Source: Candidatus Aenigmatarchaeota archaeon (GTDB lineage: Archaea > Aenigmatarchaeota > Aenigmatarchaeia > JACPZZ01). Taken from it: a stretch of 43,887 nucleotides of DNA. Position numbers and translations under genes: made by a program. The notes beneath the pieces were generated by a model. The model was not told the DNA's origin. It did no database searches and saw nothing but the letters and a program-made list of their open reading frames with translations. The stretch covers positions 1-43,887 of the forward strand of contig JACPZZ010000020.1 of NCBI GenBank assembly GCA_016195275.1. Reading direction: 5' to 3'. This document shows positions 35,241 to 43,812 of the stretch, piece by piece. Position 1 is the first letter of the stretch. Every line of letters starts with the position of its first letter.

Positions 35241-35996
35241 ATGACGATAACGGAAACGAAAAAAAGGATGACTGCAAAAAAAGCGAGGATAATAGACATA
35301 GTCAATGGACGCTACACGCCCGCGGACGGCATGAAACCGGGCTACATACTAACACCTTACGGAATGAAGGTATCGCGCGCACGCATAATGGCGACTGTTG
35401 TAAATAAATTCATTTCCGAGGACAAGAATTTCGCATCTGCCACGCTGGACGACGGAACGGAAACCATACGCGCCAAATCCTTCGGTTCGACAAAGTTCTT
35501 TGACAACGTTAATTTGGGCGATTCTGTTGACGTGATCGGAAAGGTGAGATATTACAATGACGAAATATATACCGCGCCGGAAATCGTGATTAAAATCGTT
35601 GATCCGAATTTCGAGTCTTTGAGGCGTTTAGAGTTGGTCAAGCAACACATGGACTGGAAAAGGAAGAATGAGATAATATCGGAGGCGTTAAAAAAATATG
35701 CGCCTGATAAGGTCATGGAATCCGTAAAGGGCGGGATGAGCGTAGAAGACGCCGAATCGCTGCTGGAATTTTTATCCGCGCCTTCCCCTGCAGAAGAGAA
35801 AAAGGACGAAGCTGAAGAGGCGAAGAAGGCTGTTTTGAACATTGTAACTGAACTGGACAAGGGCGATGGCGTGACGTACGCGGAATTAATGTCCAAGGCT
35901 GGCGTTGACGAGAAAACGTTTGACAAAGTCGTTAACGATTTGCTTGAAGAAGGTACGTGTTACGAGCCACGGCCGGGTCAGTTAAAGAAGTGTTGA
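35241..35996 (+). CDS. RPA32-like single-stranded DNA binding protein (OB fold plus C-terminal wHTH)
   Basis: SRARIMATVVNKFISEDKNFASATLDDGTETIRAKSFG OB-fold; C-terminal winged-helix-like segment; directly downstream of mcm. Confidence 0.75.
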   Translation: MTITETKKRMTAKKARIIDIVNGRYTPADGMKPGYILTPYGMKVSRARIMATVVNKFISEDKNFASATLDDGTETIRAKSFGSTKFFDNVNLGDSVDVIGKVRYYNDEIYTAPEIVIKIVDPNFESLRRLELVKQHMDWKRKNEIISEALKKYAPDKVMESVKGGMSVEDAESLLEFLSAPSPAEEKKDEAEEAKKAVLNIVTELDKGDGVTYAELMSKAGVDEKTFDKVVNDLLEEGTCYEPRPGQLKKC

Positions 35997-36184
35997 TGCG
36001 TAAGTCTGTCCTAGTGTATTCGGGAAAAAGGCTTCCACCACAGCAGAAATACCCAGGTTTATCAACGGTAGAGGCACAGTCCATTCAACTATCGATAGTT
36101 GGAGAGATGCTGAGCAGGGCTATACAGGATAATCTAATTTAGAATTCTATTTAACTTCTGTCCAAGAAATATTTTATTGATCCT

Positions 36185-36457
36185 ATGGACAAAGACACCA
36201 TAAAAAAGGTTTCAGAGGTTGCGAGGCTAAATTTAACGGATGAAGAGCTAACGGATTTCGGCAAGGATTTTGACAGCATACTGGATTATTTCTCAAAACT
36301 GCATGACGAGAAGCTGAAAGACCTTCCGTCTAAAGAAACTGCGAGCGTGTTGCGTAATGACGAAACTTCAATAGACAACGTTATCCCGGAAAAAATCCTT
36401 GACAACGCGCCTGAAAAAGAGAATAACCTGTACAAAGTCCCGAAGGGATCCAAATGA
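36185..36457 (+). CDS. gatC: Asp/Glu-tRNA amidotransferase subunit C
   Basis: DTIKKVSEVARLNLTDEELTDFGKDFDSILDYFSKL. Confidence 0.95.
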   Translation: MDKDTIKKVSEVARLNLTDEELTDFGKDFDSILDYFSKLHDEKLKDLPSKETASVLRNDETSIDNVIPEKILDNAPEKENNLYKVPKGSK

Positions 36458-37803
36458 AGCTTAGTGAGAAAGTGCAAGCCTACTTGGACGCCATAAATAG
36501 GAGCAAATTAAACGCGTTCGTATCGATAAATAAAAACGCGGAGAACGACGCGGAAAAAATACAAAGGAAAATCAATTCGGGCAAGGCCGGCAGGCTTGCG
36601 GGTTATGTCTTTTCCATCAAGGATAACATCGCTGTCAGCGGCATGCGATTAACGTGCGCTTCGAAGATGCTGGAAAATTATGTTTCACCTTACGACGCTA
36701 CTGTTGTTAAACGAATTATAGCCGAAGATGGTTTGATAATCGGAAAAACAAACATGGACGAGTTTGCGTGCGGCGCTTCGGGCGAGACGAGCTATTTCGG
36801 CCCGACGTTAAACCCGCACGATGAAAAAAGGGTTCCAGGAGGATCTTCTGCCGGATCTGCGGCGTCGGTTGCGGCAGGCCTGTGCGACGTTTCATTAGGC
36901 TCGGATACCGGAGGTTCGATCCGCTGTCCTTCGTCGTTCTGTGGCGTTTTTGGTTTGAAGCCGACTTACGGTTCTGTGTCACGTTACGGGCTTGTAGACA
37001 TGGCGATGAGTCTGGACCAGATTGGACCGATAACAAAAAACGTTTCTGACGCTGCGCTGGTATTGTCTGTGATAAACGGTTCCGACAAAATGGATAACAC
37101 TGTAGTAAAAAGGCAAGAAGATTACACAAAATTCACAAGAAAGAACATAAAAGGCATGAAAATAGGCGTTGTTGAAGAATTCTTTGACGGCTGCGACCAC
37201 AACGTTGAAAAGGCTGTCCGCGACGGTATTGAAGCTTTAAAGGGCAAAGGCGCGGAAATCGTAAATGCGTCTGTTCCGAAAACTTCTATCGCTGTTCCTA
37301 CATATTACCTGAACATGTTCGCAGAATTTTCCTCGGCAATGCAGAAATTTGACGGGTTGAAATACGGATTCCGCAAGAATGGCAGCGATTTAAACGACAC
37401 GGTTGCGGAAAGCCGCAGTGCGCTTGGCGAAGAGGTTAAACGCAGAATCTTGCTGGGAACGTACATAACGATGAAAGAGTTCAGGAGCAAGTGGTATTCT
37501 ACTGCGTTAAAGGCGCGTGAAGCGATAAAGCATGAAATGCTGGCCGCACTTAAAAAGTGCGATCTTTTAACCGGGCCGACAATGCCGTTCACCGCGTTCA
37601 AACTGGGCGAAAAGATCAAAGATCCGATTGAGATGTATTTATCTGACATGCTGACTGTTTCGGCTAATTTGTCAGGATTGCCCGCTGCTTCAATTCCTTT
37701 GAACGTAAAAGGGTTGCCTGTTGGAATGCAGCTACACGCAAACGCTGGTGAGGAAGGAAAGATTCTCGCTGCTGCGGCGGCTTACGAGAGGGCGACCAAA
37801 TGA
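36454..37803 (+). CDS. gatA: Asp/Glu-tRNA amidotransferase subunit A
   Basis: Amidase signature FSIKDNIAVSGMRLTCASKML ... PGGSSAGSAASVAAGLCDVSLGSDTGGSIRCPSSFCGVFGLKPTYG. Confidence 0.98.
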   Translation: MKLSEKVQAYLDAINRSKLNAFVSINKNAENDAEKIQRKINSGKAGRLAGYVFSIKDNIAVSGMRLTCASKMLENYVSPYDATVVKRIIAEDGLIIGKTNMDEFACGASGETSYFGPTLNPHDEKRVPGGSSAGSAASVAAGLCDVSLGSDTGGSIRCPSSFCGVFGLKPTYGSVSRYGLVDMAMSLDQIGPITKNVSDAALVLSVINGSDKMDNTVVKRQEDYTKFTRKNIKGMKIGVVEEFFDGCDHNVEKAVRDGIEALKGKGAEIVNASVPKTSIAVPTYYLNMFAEFSSAMQKFDGLKYGFRKNGSDLNDTVAESRSALGEEVKRRILLGTYITMKEFRSKWYSTALKAREAIKHEMLAALKKCDLLTGPTMPFTAFKLGEKIKDPIEMYLSDMLTVSANLSGLPAASIPLNVKGLPVGMQLHANAGEEGKILAAAAAYERATK

Positions 37804-39155
37804 AAGGCGTCAAAATAGGTTTGGAAATACACGAACAGCTTGATACAAAATCAAAGTTATTCTGCACATGCCCGACAGATTATCGCGACGCCGAACCGAA
37901 CAAGTCAATATGTCCTGTATGTACCGGACAACCGGGCTCCAAGCCTTTCGGATTGAATGAAAAAGCTTTGAATGCTGCGATTAAAATCGCCATTGCGCTT
38001 AATTGCAAAATAGTTGCTGACAAACCTGTGCAGATGCGCAGAAAGCATTACATCTATCCTGATTTGCCCAGCGGTTACCAACGAACTTCGGAATCAATAG
38101 GCGTTGACGGCAATCTTGACAGCGTCCAAATACACGAAGTCCATATCGAAGAGGATCCGGGGCGTTTTTTCCTGCGCGAAGGGTTTGTTGATTTGAACAG
38201 ATCCGGAACGCCGTTGATCGAGATAACTACGGATCCGGTTTTCGATTCGCCACAGCACGCGCGCGAATGGCTTGAGAAGTTAGCTTCGATACTGGACTAT
38301 CTGAACGTCACGAAAAAAGAGGAAGGAACCATGCGAATAGACGCAAATATTTCATTGAACAACGGAAACAAAGTCGAGATTAAAAACATCAACTCGTTCC
38401 GGAATGTTGAAAAAGCGCTGACTTTTGAGATAACAAGACAGGGGGATTTATTGAGAAGAGGCCAAACCGTTGAACGGGAGACGCGCCACTTTGACGAAAA
38501 AATGATTTTAACTTCGCCTTCGCGTAAAAAGGAGACGGAAGAAGATTATCGCCACATGCCTGATCCCGACATACCGCCTTTGACGATAAAAAAATATCTG
38601 GTTGATAAAATAAGAAAAACGCTGCCGGAATTGCCTCAGGCGAAAACAAAAAGATTCGTAAAGCAGTACAAATTGTCAGGACAAAACGCTGAAAACATAG
38701 TTTCGGACCCGTACGCTGCGGATGTGTTTGAGGCCGTTGTTAAAACTATTGACCCTGTGCTTGCGTCGAACTGGTTCGTTGGCCAGTTAAAGAAGACGTT
38801 AAACTACAACAACATGAAGTTGCGCGACTCGAAGATGACGGAAAAACAGCTGTCGTCATTACTGAAACTGACAGAGAAAGGAAAAATAACAGAGCGCGCT
38901 GCAGAACTTGTGCTGCGGGAGATGGTTTTGCGGCCGGCTGAACCGGAAAAGGTAATCGAAAACCTCGGAATTTCGGATTTCGGGGACTTAAACACGATAA
39001 TAAAAAGTGTGGTTGATAAGAACGAGAAAGCCGCAGCGGATTACAAAACAGGCAAAAAGGAGGCGTTCGAGTTTTTAGTCGGGCAGGTTATGAAGATAAC
39101 CAAGGGTTCTGCGGATCCGGAAAAGATACGAAAACTGCTGAAGAAGAGATTGTGA
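37800..39155 (+). CDS. gatB: Asp/Glu-tRNA amidotransferase subunit B
   Basis: IGLEIHEQLDTKSKLFCTCPT; RKHYIYPDLPSGYQRTSESIGVDG; DLNRSGTPLIEITTDP. Confidence 0.98.
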   Translation: MKGVKIGLEIHEQLDTKSKLFCTCPTDYRDAEPNKSICPVCTGQPGSKPFGLNEKALNAAIKIAIALNCKIVADKPVQMRRKHYIYPDLPSGYQRTSESIGVDGNLDSVQIHEVHIEEDPGRFFLREGFVDLNRSGTPLIEITTDPVFDSPQHAREWLEKLASILDYLNVTKKEEGTMRIDANISLNNGNKVEIKNINSFRNVEKALTFEITRQGDLLRRGQTVERETRHFDEKMILTSPSRKKETEEDYRHMPDPDIPPLTIKKYLVDKIRKTLPELPQAKTKRFVKQYKLSGQNAENIVSDPYAADVFEAVVKTIDPVLASNWFVGQLKKTLNYNNMKLRDSKMTEKQLSSLLKLTEKGKITERAAELVLREMVLRPAEPEKVIENLGISDFGDLNTIIKSVVDKNEKAAADYKTGKKEAFEFLVGQVMKITKGSADPEKIRKLLKKRL

Positions 39156-39156
39156 T

Positions 39157-39477
39157 ATGAAGACGCTCAAATTCTCTGACCCGCTGCCGGACATGATTTC
39201 GGACGGAAAGAAAAACGTAACATGGAGGATTGACGACGAAAAAGGCATAGCTGAAGAGGATCTACTCTCGTTATGCAGAATCGACGGGATGGAATTCGCA
39301 AAGGCAAAAGTTATCAAAGTAAAAGAAACCGAATTTGGAAGACTGACCTCCGAGGATAAAAAAGGCCATGAAGAATTTTCTTCAGAAAAGAAGATGTATG
39401 ACACCTTTTCAAAGTATTACAGGACAAAGGTAACACTAAACACAAAAATCAAGGTTATTAAGTTTGAACTGCTCTAA
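39157..39477 (+). CDS. ASCH-domain-like protein
   Basis: MKTLKFSDPLPDMISDGKKNVTWRIDDEKGIAEEDLLSLCRIDGMEFAKAKVIKVKET; ASCH-like beta barrel pattern. Confidence 0.65.
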   Translation: MKTLKFSDPLPDMISDGKKNVTWRIDDEKGIAEEDLLSLCRIDGMEFAKAKVIKVKETEFGRLTSEDKKGHEEFSSEKKMYDTFSKYYRTKVTLNTKIKVIKFELL

Positions 39478-39487
39478 GAATTCAAAC

Positions 39488-39562
39488 GGGCCCGTGGCGT
39501 AACCAGGACTAGCGCGGAAGGCTTCGGACCTTCATGTGCGGGTTCAAATCCCGCCGGGCCCT
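39488..39562 (+). tRNA. tRNA-Arg (anticodon TCG)
   Basis: Acceptor GGGCCCG/CGGGCCC; anticodon arm GAAGG-CTTCGGA-CCTTC (TCG at 34-36); T-arm GCGGG-TTCAAAT-CCCGC. Confidence 0.93.
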
Positions 39563-39613
39563 CACCCTTTCGGGTATGGAACCTTTATATGCCGGTACAC
39601 CCAATGGAGATGG

Positions 39614-39799
39614 GTGGAGCAGAAGTACAGCTATCTTCTTTCAGACGCGGACATTCGGCGCTGGCACGCCAATTTAGCTAGAGGCTCACTCATCACTGCA
39701 AACGTGTATCTCAAACGACTTGGCTACCTCTGCGAGATGCACAAGGTGTCACCCCAGCAGATCGCTGCTTTTGCGGATCGCCCCGCTCAAGTCCTGTGA
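39614..39799 (+). pseudogene. Truncated tyrosine integrase (N-terminal core-binding/SAM-like domain only)
   Basis: VEQKYSYLLSDADIRRWHANLARGSLITANVYLKRLGYLCEMHKVSPQQIAAFADRPAQVL*; lies 52 nt after the tRNA. Box A-like CTTTATAT (39583-39590) sits about 25 nt upstream of the GTG. No catalytic domain follows. Confidence 0.6.
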
Positions 39800-39958
39800 A
39801 AAAGTAACCTTGAACCTGTGCATGTCGAAGGACCAACACACAAGCTGCTGGCTTCCCAACAACACCTGCACCGTGCCCCTCGGAGGCTCTCCGCACTCCG
39901 GGCAGGAGACCATGACCTCATTGCCGATTTGTGGGAAACTTCTTCGCATCATGTTCAA
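39749..39958 (-). CDS. Small CxxC protein, hypothetical
   Basis: VSCPECGEPPRGTVQVLLGSQQLVCWSFDMHRF; preceded by the SD-like TAGGAG. Confidence 0.5.
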   Translation of the reverse strand: MNMMRRSFPQIGNEVMVSCPECGEPPRGTVQVLLGSQQLVCWSFDMHRFKVTFSQDLSGAIRKSSDLLG

Positions 39959-39966
39959 CTCCTAAA

Positions 39967-40350
39967 TTAGTAGTGGTCTGGCGCGTCGATTGTGCGCCTC
40001 ATTCCAAATGGAAGACTCTGCTGACGCAGCTTCAGGATGTTCGTGCCCTGCGCCACGTACTCCGGCAGCACCGAGCGGCTGAGATAGGCGGACTGCGTGG
40101 GACCCATGTACTCCGGCGGCTGCTTGCTGAACAGCGGCAGCGGTTGCGGGAATCTCGTCTTTGGAACACGCCGATTCAGCATACCTTCGAGCGAGTTCCT
40201 ATAAAGCGCCCTCGCTTCAAAATCTCGGTTCGGATAGACCCTGTTCCTGTTCGGCCTGTTGGCGTACGAGACCTTATGAGTTTGTCTCGCCTTAGCTGCC
40301 TTCGCTCTCTGCTTCTTGTAAACCCACCTCGGGACCTTTCGGTTGGACAT
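39967..40350 (-). CDS. Hypothetical basic protein
   Basis: 127-aa ORF preceded by the strong SD AGGAGGTGAGCG-ATG; K/R-rich N-terminus. Confidence 0.6.
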   Translation of the reverse strand: MSNRKVPRWVYKKQRAKAAKARQTHKVSYANRPNRNRVYPNRDFEARALYRNSLEGMLNRRVPKTRFPQPLPLFSKQPPEYMGPTQSAYLSRSVLPEYVAQGTNILKLRQQSLPFGMRRTIDAPDHY

Positions 40351-40360
40351 CGCTCACCTC

Positions 40361-40615
40361 CTAGAATCCGTCGCATGACTTGTAGCCGCATCGGACACAG
40401 AACCAGCACGCCCGCTGACGTTGAAACTGCGTGCCGCAGCCAGGGCATGATTCCCCATCATTGGCCGCAATGCGGGTAGCGATGCCGCAGCCCTGCGAGA
40501 CTGGAGTCCTAATGTGCGACAGGCTCCATCCTCTGCGGCAAAGCTGATTCATTGGTCTTATCGATCTCCATGTGCTTTTCTTGAGTCCAGGTTTAGCTGC
40601 GTCTACCAGTGGCAA
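40361..40615 (-). CDS. Small multi-cysteine zinc-ribbon protein
   Basis: C-terminus CGIATRIAANDGESCPGCGTQFQRQRACWFCVRCGYKSCDGF; start uncertain. Confidence 0.5.
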   Translation of the reverse strand: MPLVDAAKPGLKKSTWRSIRPMNQLCRRGWSLSHIRTPVSQGCGIATRIAANDGESCPGCGTQFQRQRACWFCVRCGYKSCDGF

Positions 40616-41378
40616 TGACCTTCGCTTTTACGCCCGCTGACTCAAGATCGGCGGTCACGATGGATGCCTTCTCTCTGGTTAGTCCAGATATGATCTGTAC
40701 TGGGGCCCGCTCCACCAGTGCCTTGGCTCCCTCCAAATCAATGCCATCGACCACTTCGCGTACTTTCTTGATCCCGGCTACCTTGTTAGGGCCAACACCC
40801 AGAAGGACGACGGCCCAGGCGCAAGCCTGATCCGTAGCCTCATTCGCCGCCCCATCAAGCGGCTCTTGTGAGGCCTGTTCGAGGATCTCCTGGAGCTGCT
40901 TGTCGAGTGCGGTCGCCTGGGTGGGCTTGTTCTTCGGTTCAAAGGCGCGCAGAACCTGTTTGGGCGCCTTGCCTGCGACGACCACTAGGGAGTATATGCG
41001 GTCCATTCCGATGGCCTTGGCCAGCATCCTGTCGAAGACGTACTTGAAGGCGCGCGAATCGAAACACTTCGCAGGGCCGACGATGTCGAATGCCACCCCC
41101 AAATCGCCGTCGTCGTTGATTACGGCCTTCCCCACTCCTTTTCTGTTGAAGAAGGCGACCACCTGGGCCATCTGCCTCTGCTTGTCCTCGGGAACGTTGC
41201 CCAAGCCCCCGATGTAGAGGTAGCCTTCGGTTATGCCCTCGTCGATCCCCTCTGTAACAGTGGCCTGATAGCGGCGCCCACGGTACCCGAACGGCACGAC
41301 CAGGTCTCCGTCGCTGTCCACCTCATATCGGATGCCCTCCGAGTCGAAGAACCCCTTGCCTGAGTTGATGATGTCCAT
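40593..41378 (-). CDS. YbjN-like N-terminal domain fused to a bacterial ribosomal L7/L12 C-terminal-like domain
   Basis: N-part IRYEVDSDGDLVVPFGYRGRRYQATVTEG...VINDDGDLGVAFDIVG; C-part WAVVLLGVGPNKVAGIKKVREVVDGIDLEGAKALVERAPVQIISGLTREKASIVTADLESAGVKAKVIA (bL12-CTD pattern). SD CAGGAGGTTGC before the ATG. Confidence 0.75.
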   Translation of the reverse strand: MDIINSGKGFFDSEGIRYEVDSDGDLVVPFGYRGRRYQATVTEGIDEGITEGYLYIGGLGNVPEDKQRQMAQVVAFFNRKGVGKAVINDDGDLGVAFDIVGPAKCFDSRAFKYVFDRMLAKAIGMDRIYSLVVVAGKAPKQVLRAFEPKNKPTQATALDKQLQEILEQASQEPLDGAANEATDQACAWAVVLLGVGPNKVAGIKKVREVVDGIDLEGAKALVERAPVQIISGLTREKASIVTADLESAGVKAKVIATGRRS

Positions 41379-41630
41379 AGTGCAACCTCCTGTCGGGCTA
41401 ATTTACCTGTTTGCACGTGACGCCGCCGGTTTGGTCTTGTCGCCTATACTGCCTACTACTACCCTCAATCTGAGTTTTTGCTTCTCAAACCCACGCTAAC
41501 ATGGACTTTGGCAAAGTTTCACAACAGGGTCGATGCGCCCTATCGCACAGTTGAGCTACCAGAATCCCAGCAATTATTCTAAGTTGCAGTAGAGCGACAA
41601 CGAGGCAGAAAGATGGCTAGCGAGAGCCGT

Positions 41631-42335
41631 CTAAATGATTTTTAACGGCACGTCATTACCAGAGGAGTCGTACATGGCTACAAGTGTTTTCCCGTTGGCC
41701 GCGATCCGCCTGTAGAGGTCACTCATGTAGTCGTCTGTGAGCGCCTCGACCAATTCGCTAATGTCGAGACGCCCGTGGTGGACTACCCGTTTTCTTAGGC
41801 TTTCAAGCCTTTCAGCCTGAACGAGCAGGGCATCTCTGGCCGGTGGACCGCGCGCATTTTGGATCAGCCCATCTAGGAACCGCTTGTTGAGGCCGTCGCT
41901 GAGGGCCACGCCGCTCACGTAACCCATGAAACCAGCCACAATGGTCCCGTTGAAGGGTCGCTCGTACTTCTGCTCCAATAACTTGAGTCGGGTAAGGTCT
42001 GGCAGGGCAATCCAGTCGTGAGATTCAGATGAAGGTTTCGTGTTAATCGTGGGATGAGAGTGAACTTCTGAGATGACGTAGCCGTGGCCACTATCGATCA
42101 CGTTACTGACGATGTCGAGCCAGCCCCCTAGGTCGTTCCGTGAGTACCTGAATGGCACATCCCGCCATGTATCCATCTGTTTGTCCGCGTGAGAGGAGGC
42201 GAGAAGAGCGAAATACTCCGCGCCCTCAAGGGCTTCCCGCAGATGTATCGATCCATCCATGTCCAACCCAAGGTGTCTTCCCATTGCCGCAGATACAAAT
42301 TCACGCAAAACAGGGCGATGGAGTCTGTAGCTCAT
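41631..42335 (-). CDS. Possible JAB/MPN-like (JAMM-related) protein
   Basis: GHGYVISEVHSHPTINTKPSSESHDWIALPDL resembles the JAMM HxHP...S..D motif with non-canonical spacing. TATA-like TTATAA about 27 nt upstream of the ATG at 42335. Confidence 0.5.
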   Translation of the reverse strand: MSYRLHRPVLREFVSAAMGRHLGLDMDGSIHLREALEGAEYFALLASSHADKQMDTWRDVPFRYSRNDLGGWLDIVSNVIDSGHGYVISEVHSHPTINTKPSSESHDWIALPDLTRLKLLEQKYERPFNGTIVAGFMGYVSGVALSDGLNKRFLDGLIQNARGPPARDALLVQAERLESLRKRVVHHGRLDISELVEALTDDYMSDLYRRIAANGKTLVAMYDSSGNDVPLKII

Positions 42336-42502
42336 GGATGGGATATAGCAGAGCAATGTTATAAGCCTTTCCACACAGCCGCGATGAAACTAAACGACGA
42401 CCAGGTGTAGCATGAAAAAATCGAAACCCACCGAAAGGGACCCCACGGTGAAACTAGCCCAGATCGCGATGTATCATTTATGAGTAGGAGTTAGACAAGC
42501 CG

Positions 42503-42943
42503 ATGGCGATACCTTTTATGAGTTACGAGGAATTCCTCGTGGCGCTTCGCGACATCTACGTGAAGCCCGGGAGCAATAATCCCGGACTGGGCCCTGATCC
42601 TGAACTCTTTGATGGGATAGCTCGCCTGCCGGAGAAGGTCCAACAGCTTGGCCGACGTGAGAGGTCCTTACTCACCAAACCCCTTCTGAGATTTTTTCAA
42701 GAGGATGTCAACCGCTATGCCGGGGTCAAGAGACTGTGTGTCCAGGAGTACTGGCTTGTACGAGAGCGGACAAACATGAGGGAAGCGATTACGGAAGTGT
42801 TGGAGGAAGAAATGCGCCAGTCTCTCCAGAAACTAAACAAGGTTCGGAAATCTCGTGTCATAACTGATATGGAAACTTGCGTCCGGCGGAATATGTTCGA
42901 TAGTGCTGCCGACTCAGGCCTCGCGGCACTTCTGTTGAGTTAG
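42503..42943 (+). CDS. Hypothetical protein
   Basis: 146-aa ORF with SD-like TAGGAG upstream. Confidence 0.6.
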   Translation: MAIPFMSYEEFLVALRDIYVKPGSNNPGLGPDPELFDGIARLPEKVQQLGRRERSLLTKPLLRFFQEDVNRYAGVKRLCVQEYWLVRERTNMREAITEVLEEEMRQSLQKLNKVRKSRVITDMETCVRRNMFDSAADSGLAALLLS

Positions 42944-42969
42944 CTACACGGCATCCGAGGAGGAATATC

Positions 42970-43749
42970 ATGGAAGGCTGCCTCAAAGTTCTAAAGCTTC
43001 AGGTGGGAAAACAACTCTCGGCGTCTGAAGCCGCCAAGCTCGCGAAGCAGAGCGAGATTGACGCACACCTAAAGGAATGCAAAAGTTGCCGCGAGTTCCA
43101 CACCAGCCTCGTGCGCAGGGTGAAGCTTCAAGAAGGATCTGACTTGTTCGATGCTTTTGTCGAGGAACGCCACCCTTCCCTGCGGGAGCTTGGCAAGGCT
43201 ATCACTGGCGAGATCAAGACGCAGTTCAAGACACTCGCCTCTCTCAAGCCCAACGAATGGTCTTTGGAACGGCCGTCAGGCGTTCTGGCCGCCTTGGGCA
43301 TGTCGTCTGGTGAAGAGGGGAGCGCGGTCAGCGTGGCTAGCCAGCTCGCACTCCTAGCGGTGGTTAGTGAGGCTTCCGGTCAAGAGCAACGGCCAACGGT
43401 GACCAAGAAAACGAGAGAGGAAACCATTCCCTTCCAGAACGAAGGCACGAGCACCACCGCCGCGACGGAGATCATCGCTAGCGAGTTGGCTATTACCGCA
43501 GTAGTGGCGCTGTCTGTGGTGTTCACCAAACGTATCCTGTGTTGCCATCGACCATGCGATGGTATGTGCGCCAAAATATGCCGCGCTGTTCCTTGTCAGC
43601 CCACGGCCAGTCCGGCCTCGTGTCCTCCCAAGACCGAATCACGCTTAGCTTTTCCGGCTCGTAGCGACGCATCTTGTTCACCATCGACTCGGAAGCGCAG
43701 AGCGCGACCCAGTTCTTCATCCATCGGGGATAGATCAGACTCGTCTTGA
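42970..43749 (+). CDS. Protein with N-terminal zf-HC2/anti-sigma-like zinc finger; C-terminal limit uncertain
   Basis: DAHLKECKSCREFH (HxxxCxxC); a hydrophobic segment AATEIIASELAITAVVALSVVF. Preceded by SD GAGGAGGAATATC-ATG. The last about 75 aa overlap a plausible minus-strand gene. Confidence 0.55.
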   Translation: MEGCLKVLKLQVGKQLSASEAAKLAKQSEIDAHLKECKSCREFHTSLVRRVKLQEGSDLFDAFVEERHPSLRELGKAITGEIKTQFKTLASLKPNEWSLERPSGVLAALGMSSGEEGSAVSVASQLALLAVVSEASGQEQRPTVTKKTREETIPFQNEGTSTTAATEIIASELAITAVVALSVVFTKRILCCHRPCDGMCAKICRAVPCQPTASPASCPPKTESRLAFPARSDASCSPSTRKRRARPSSSSIGDRSDSS

Positions 43750-43798
43750 TCACCTGCATATCAATGGGCGCTCCTGACTCAAATAGACGATGGTCCAC
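43523..43798 (-). CDS. Hypothetical protein
   Basis: YPRWMKNWVALCASESMVNKMRRYEPEKLSVIRSWEDTRPDWPWADKEQRGIFWRTYHRMVDGNTGYVW; globular-looking; follows a partial minus-strand CDS ending at 43813. Confidence 0.5.
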   Translation of the reverse strand: MDHRLFESGAPIDMQVIKTSLIYPRWMKNWVALCASESMVNKMRRYEPEKLSVIRSWEDTRPDWPWADKEQRGIFWRTYHRMVDGNTGYVW

Positions 43799-43812
43799 GC
43801 TGAGGTCGCCGT

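Noticed and set aside
35957-36142. ORF 35957..36142 (48 aa from ATG 35996) between RPA32-like and gatC
   Set aside because: Could be a small protein since its ATG overlaps the upstream stop, but there are no recognisable features; not called.
41379-41630. About 250-nt non-coding spacer in the island as an ncRNA
   Set aside because: No clear inverted repeats or conserved RNA motif recognised by eye; needs a covariance or RNA-seq test.
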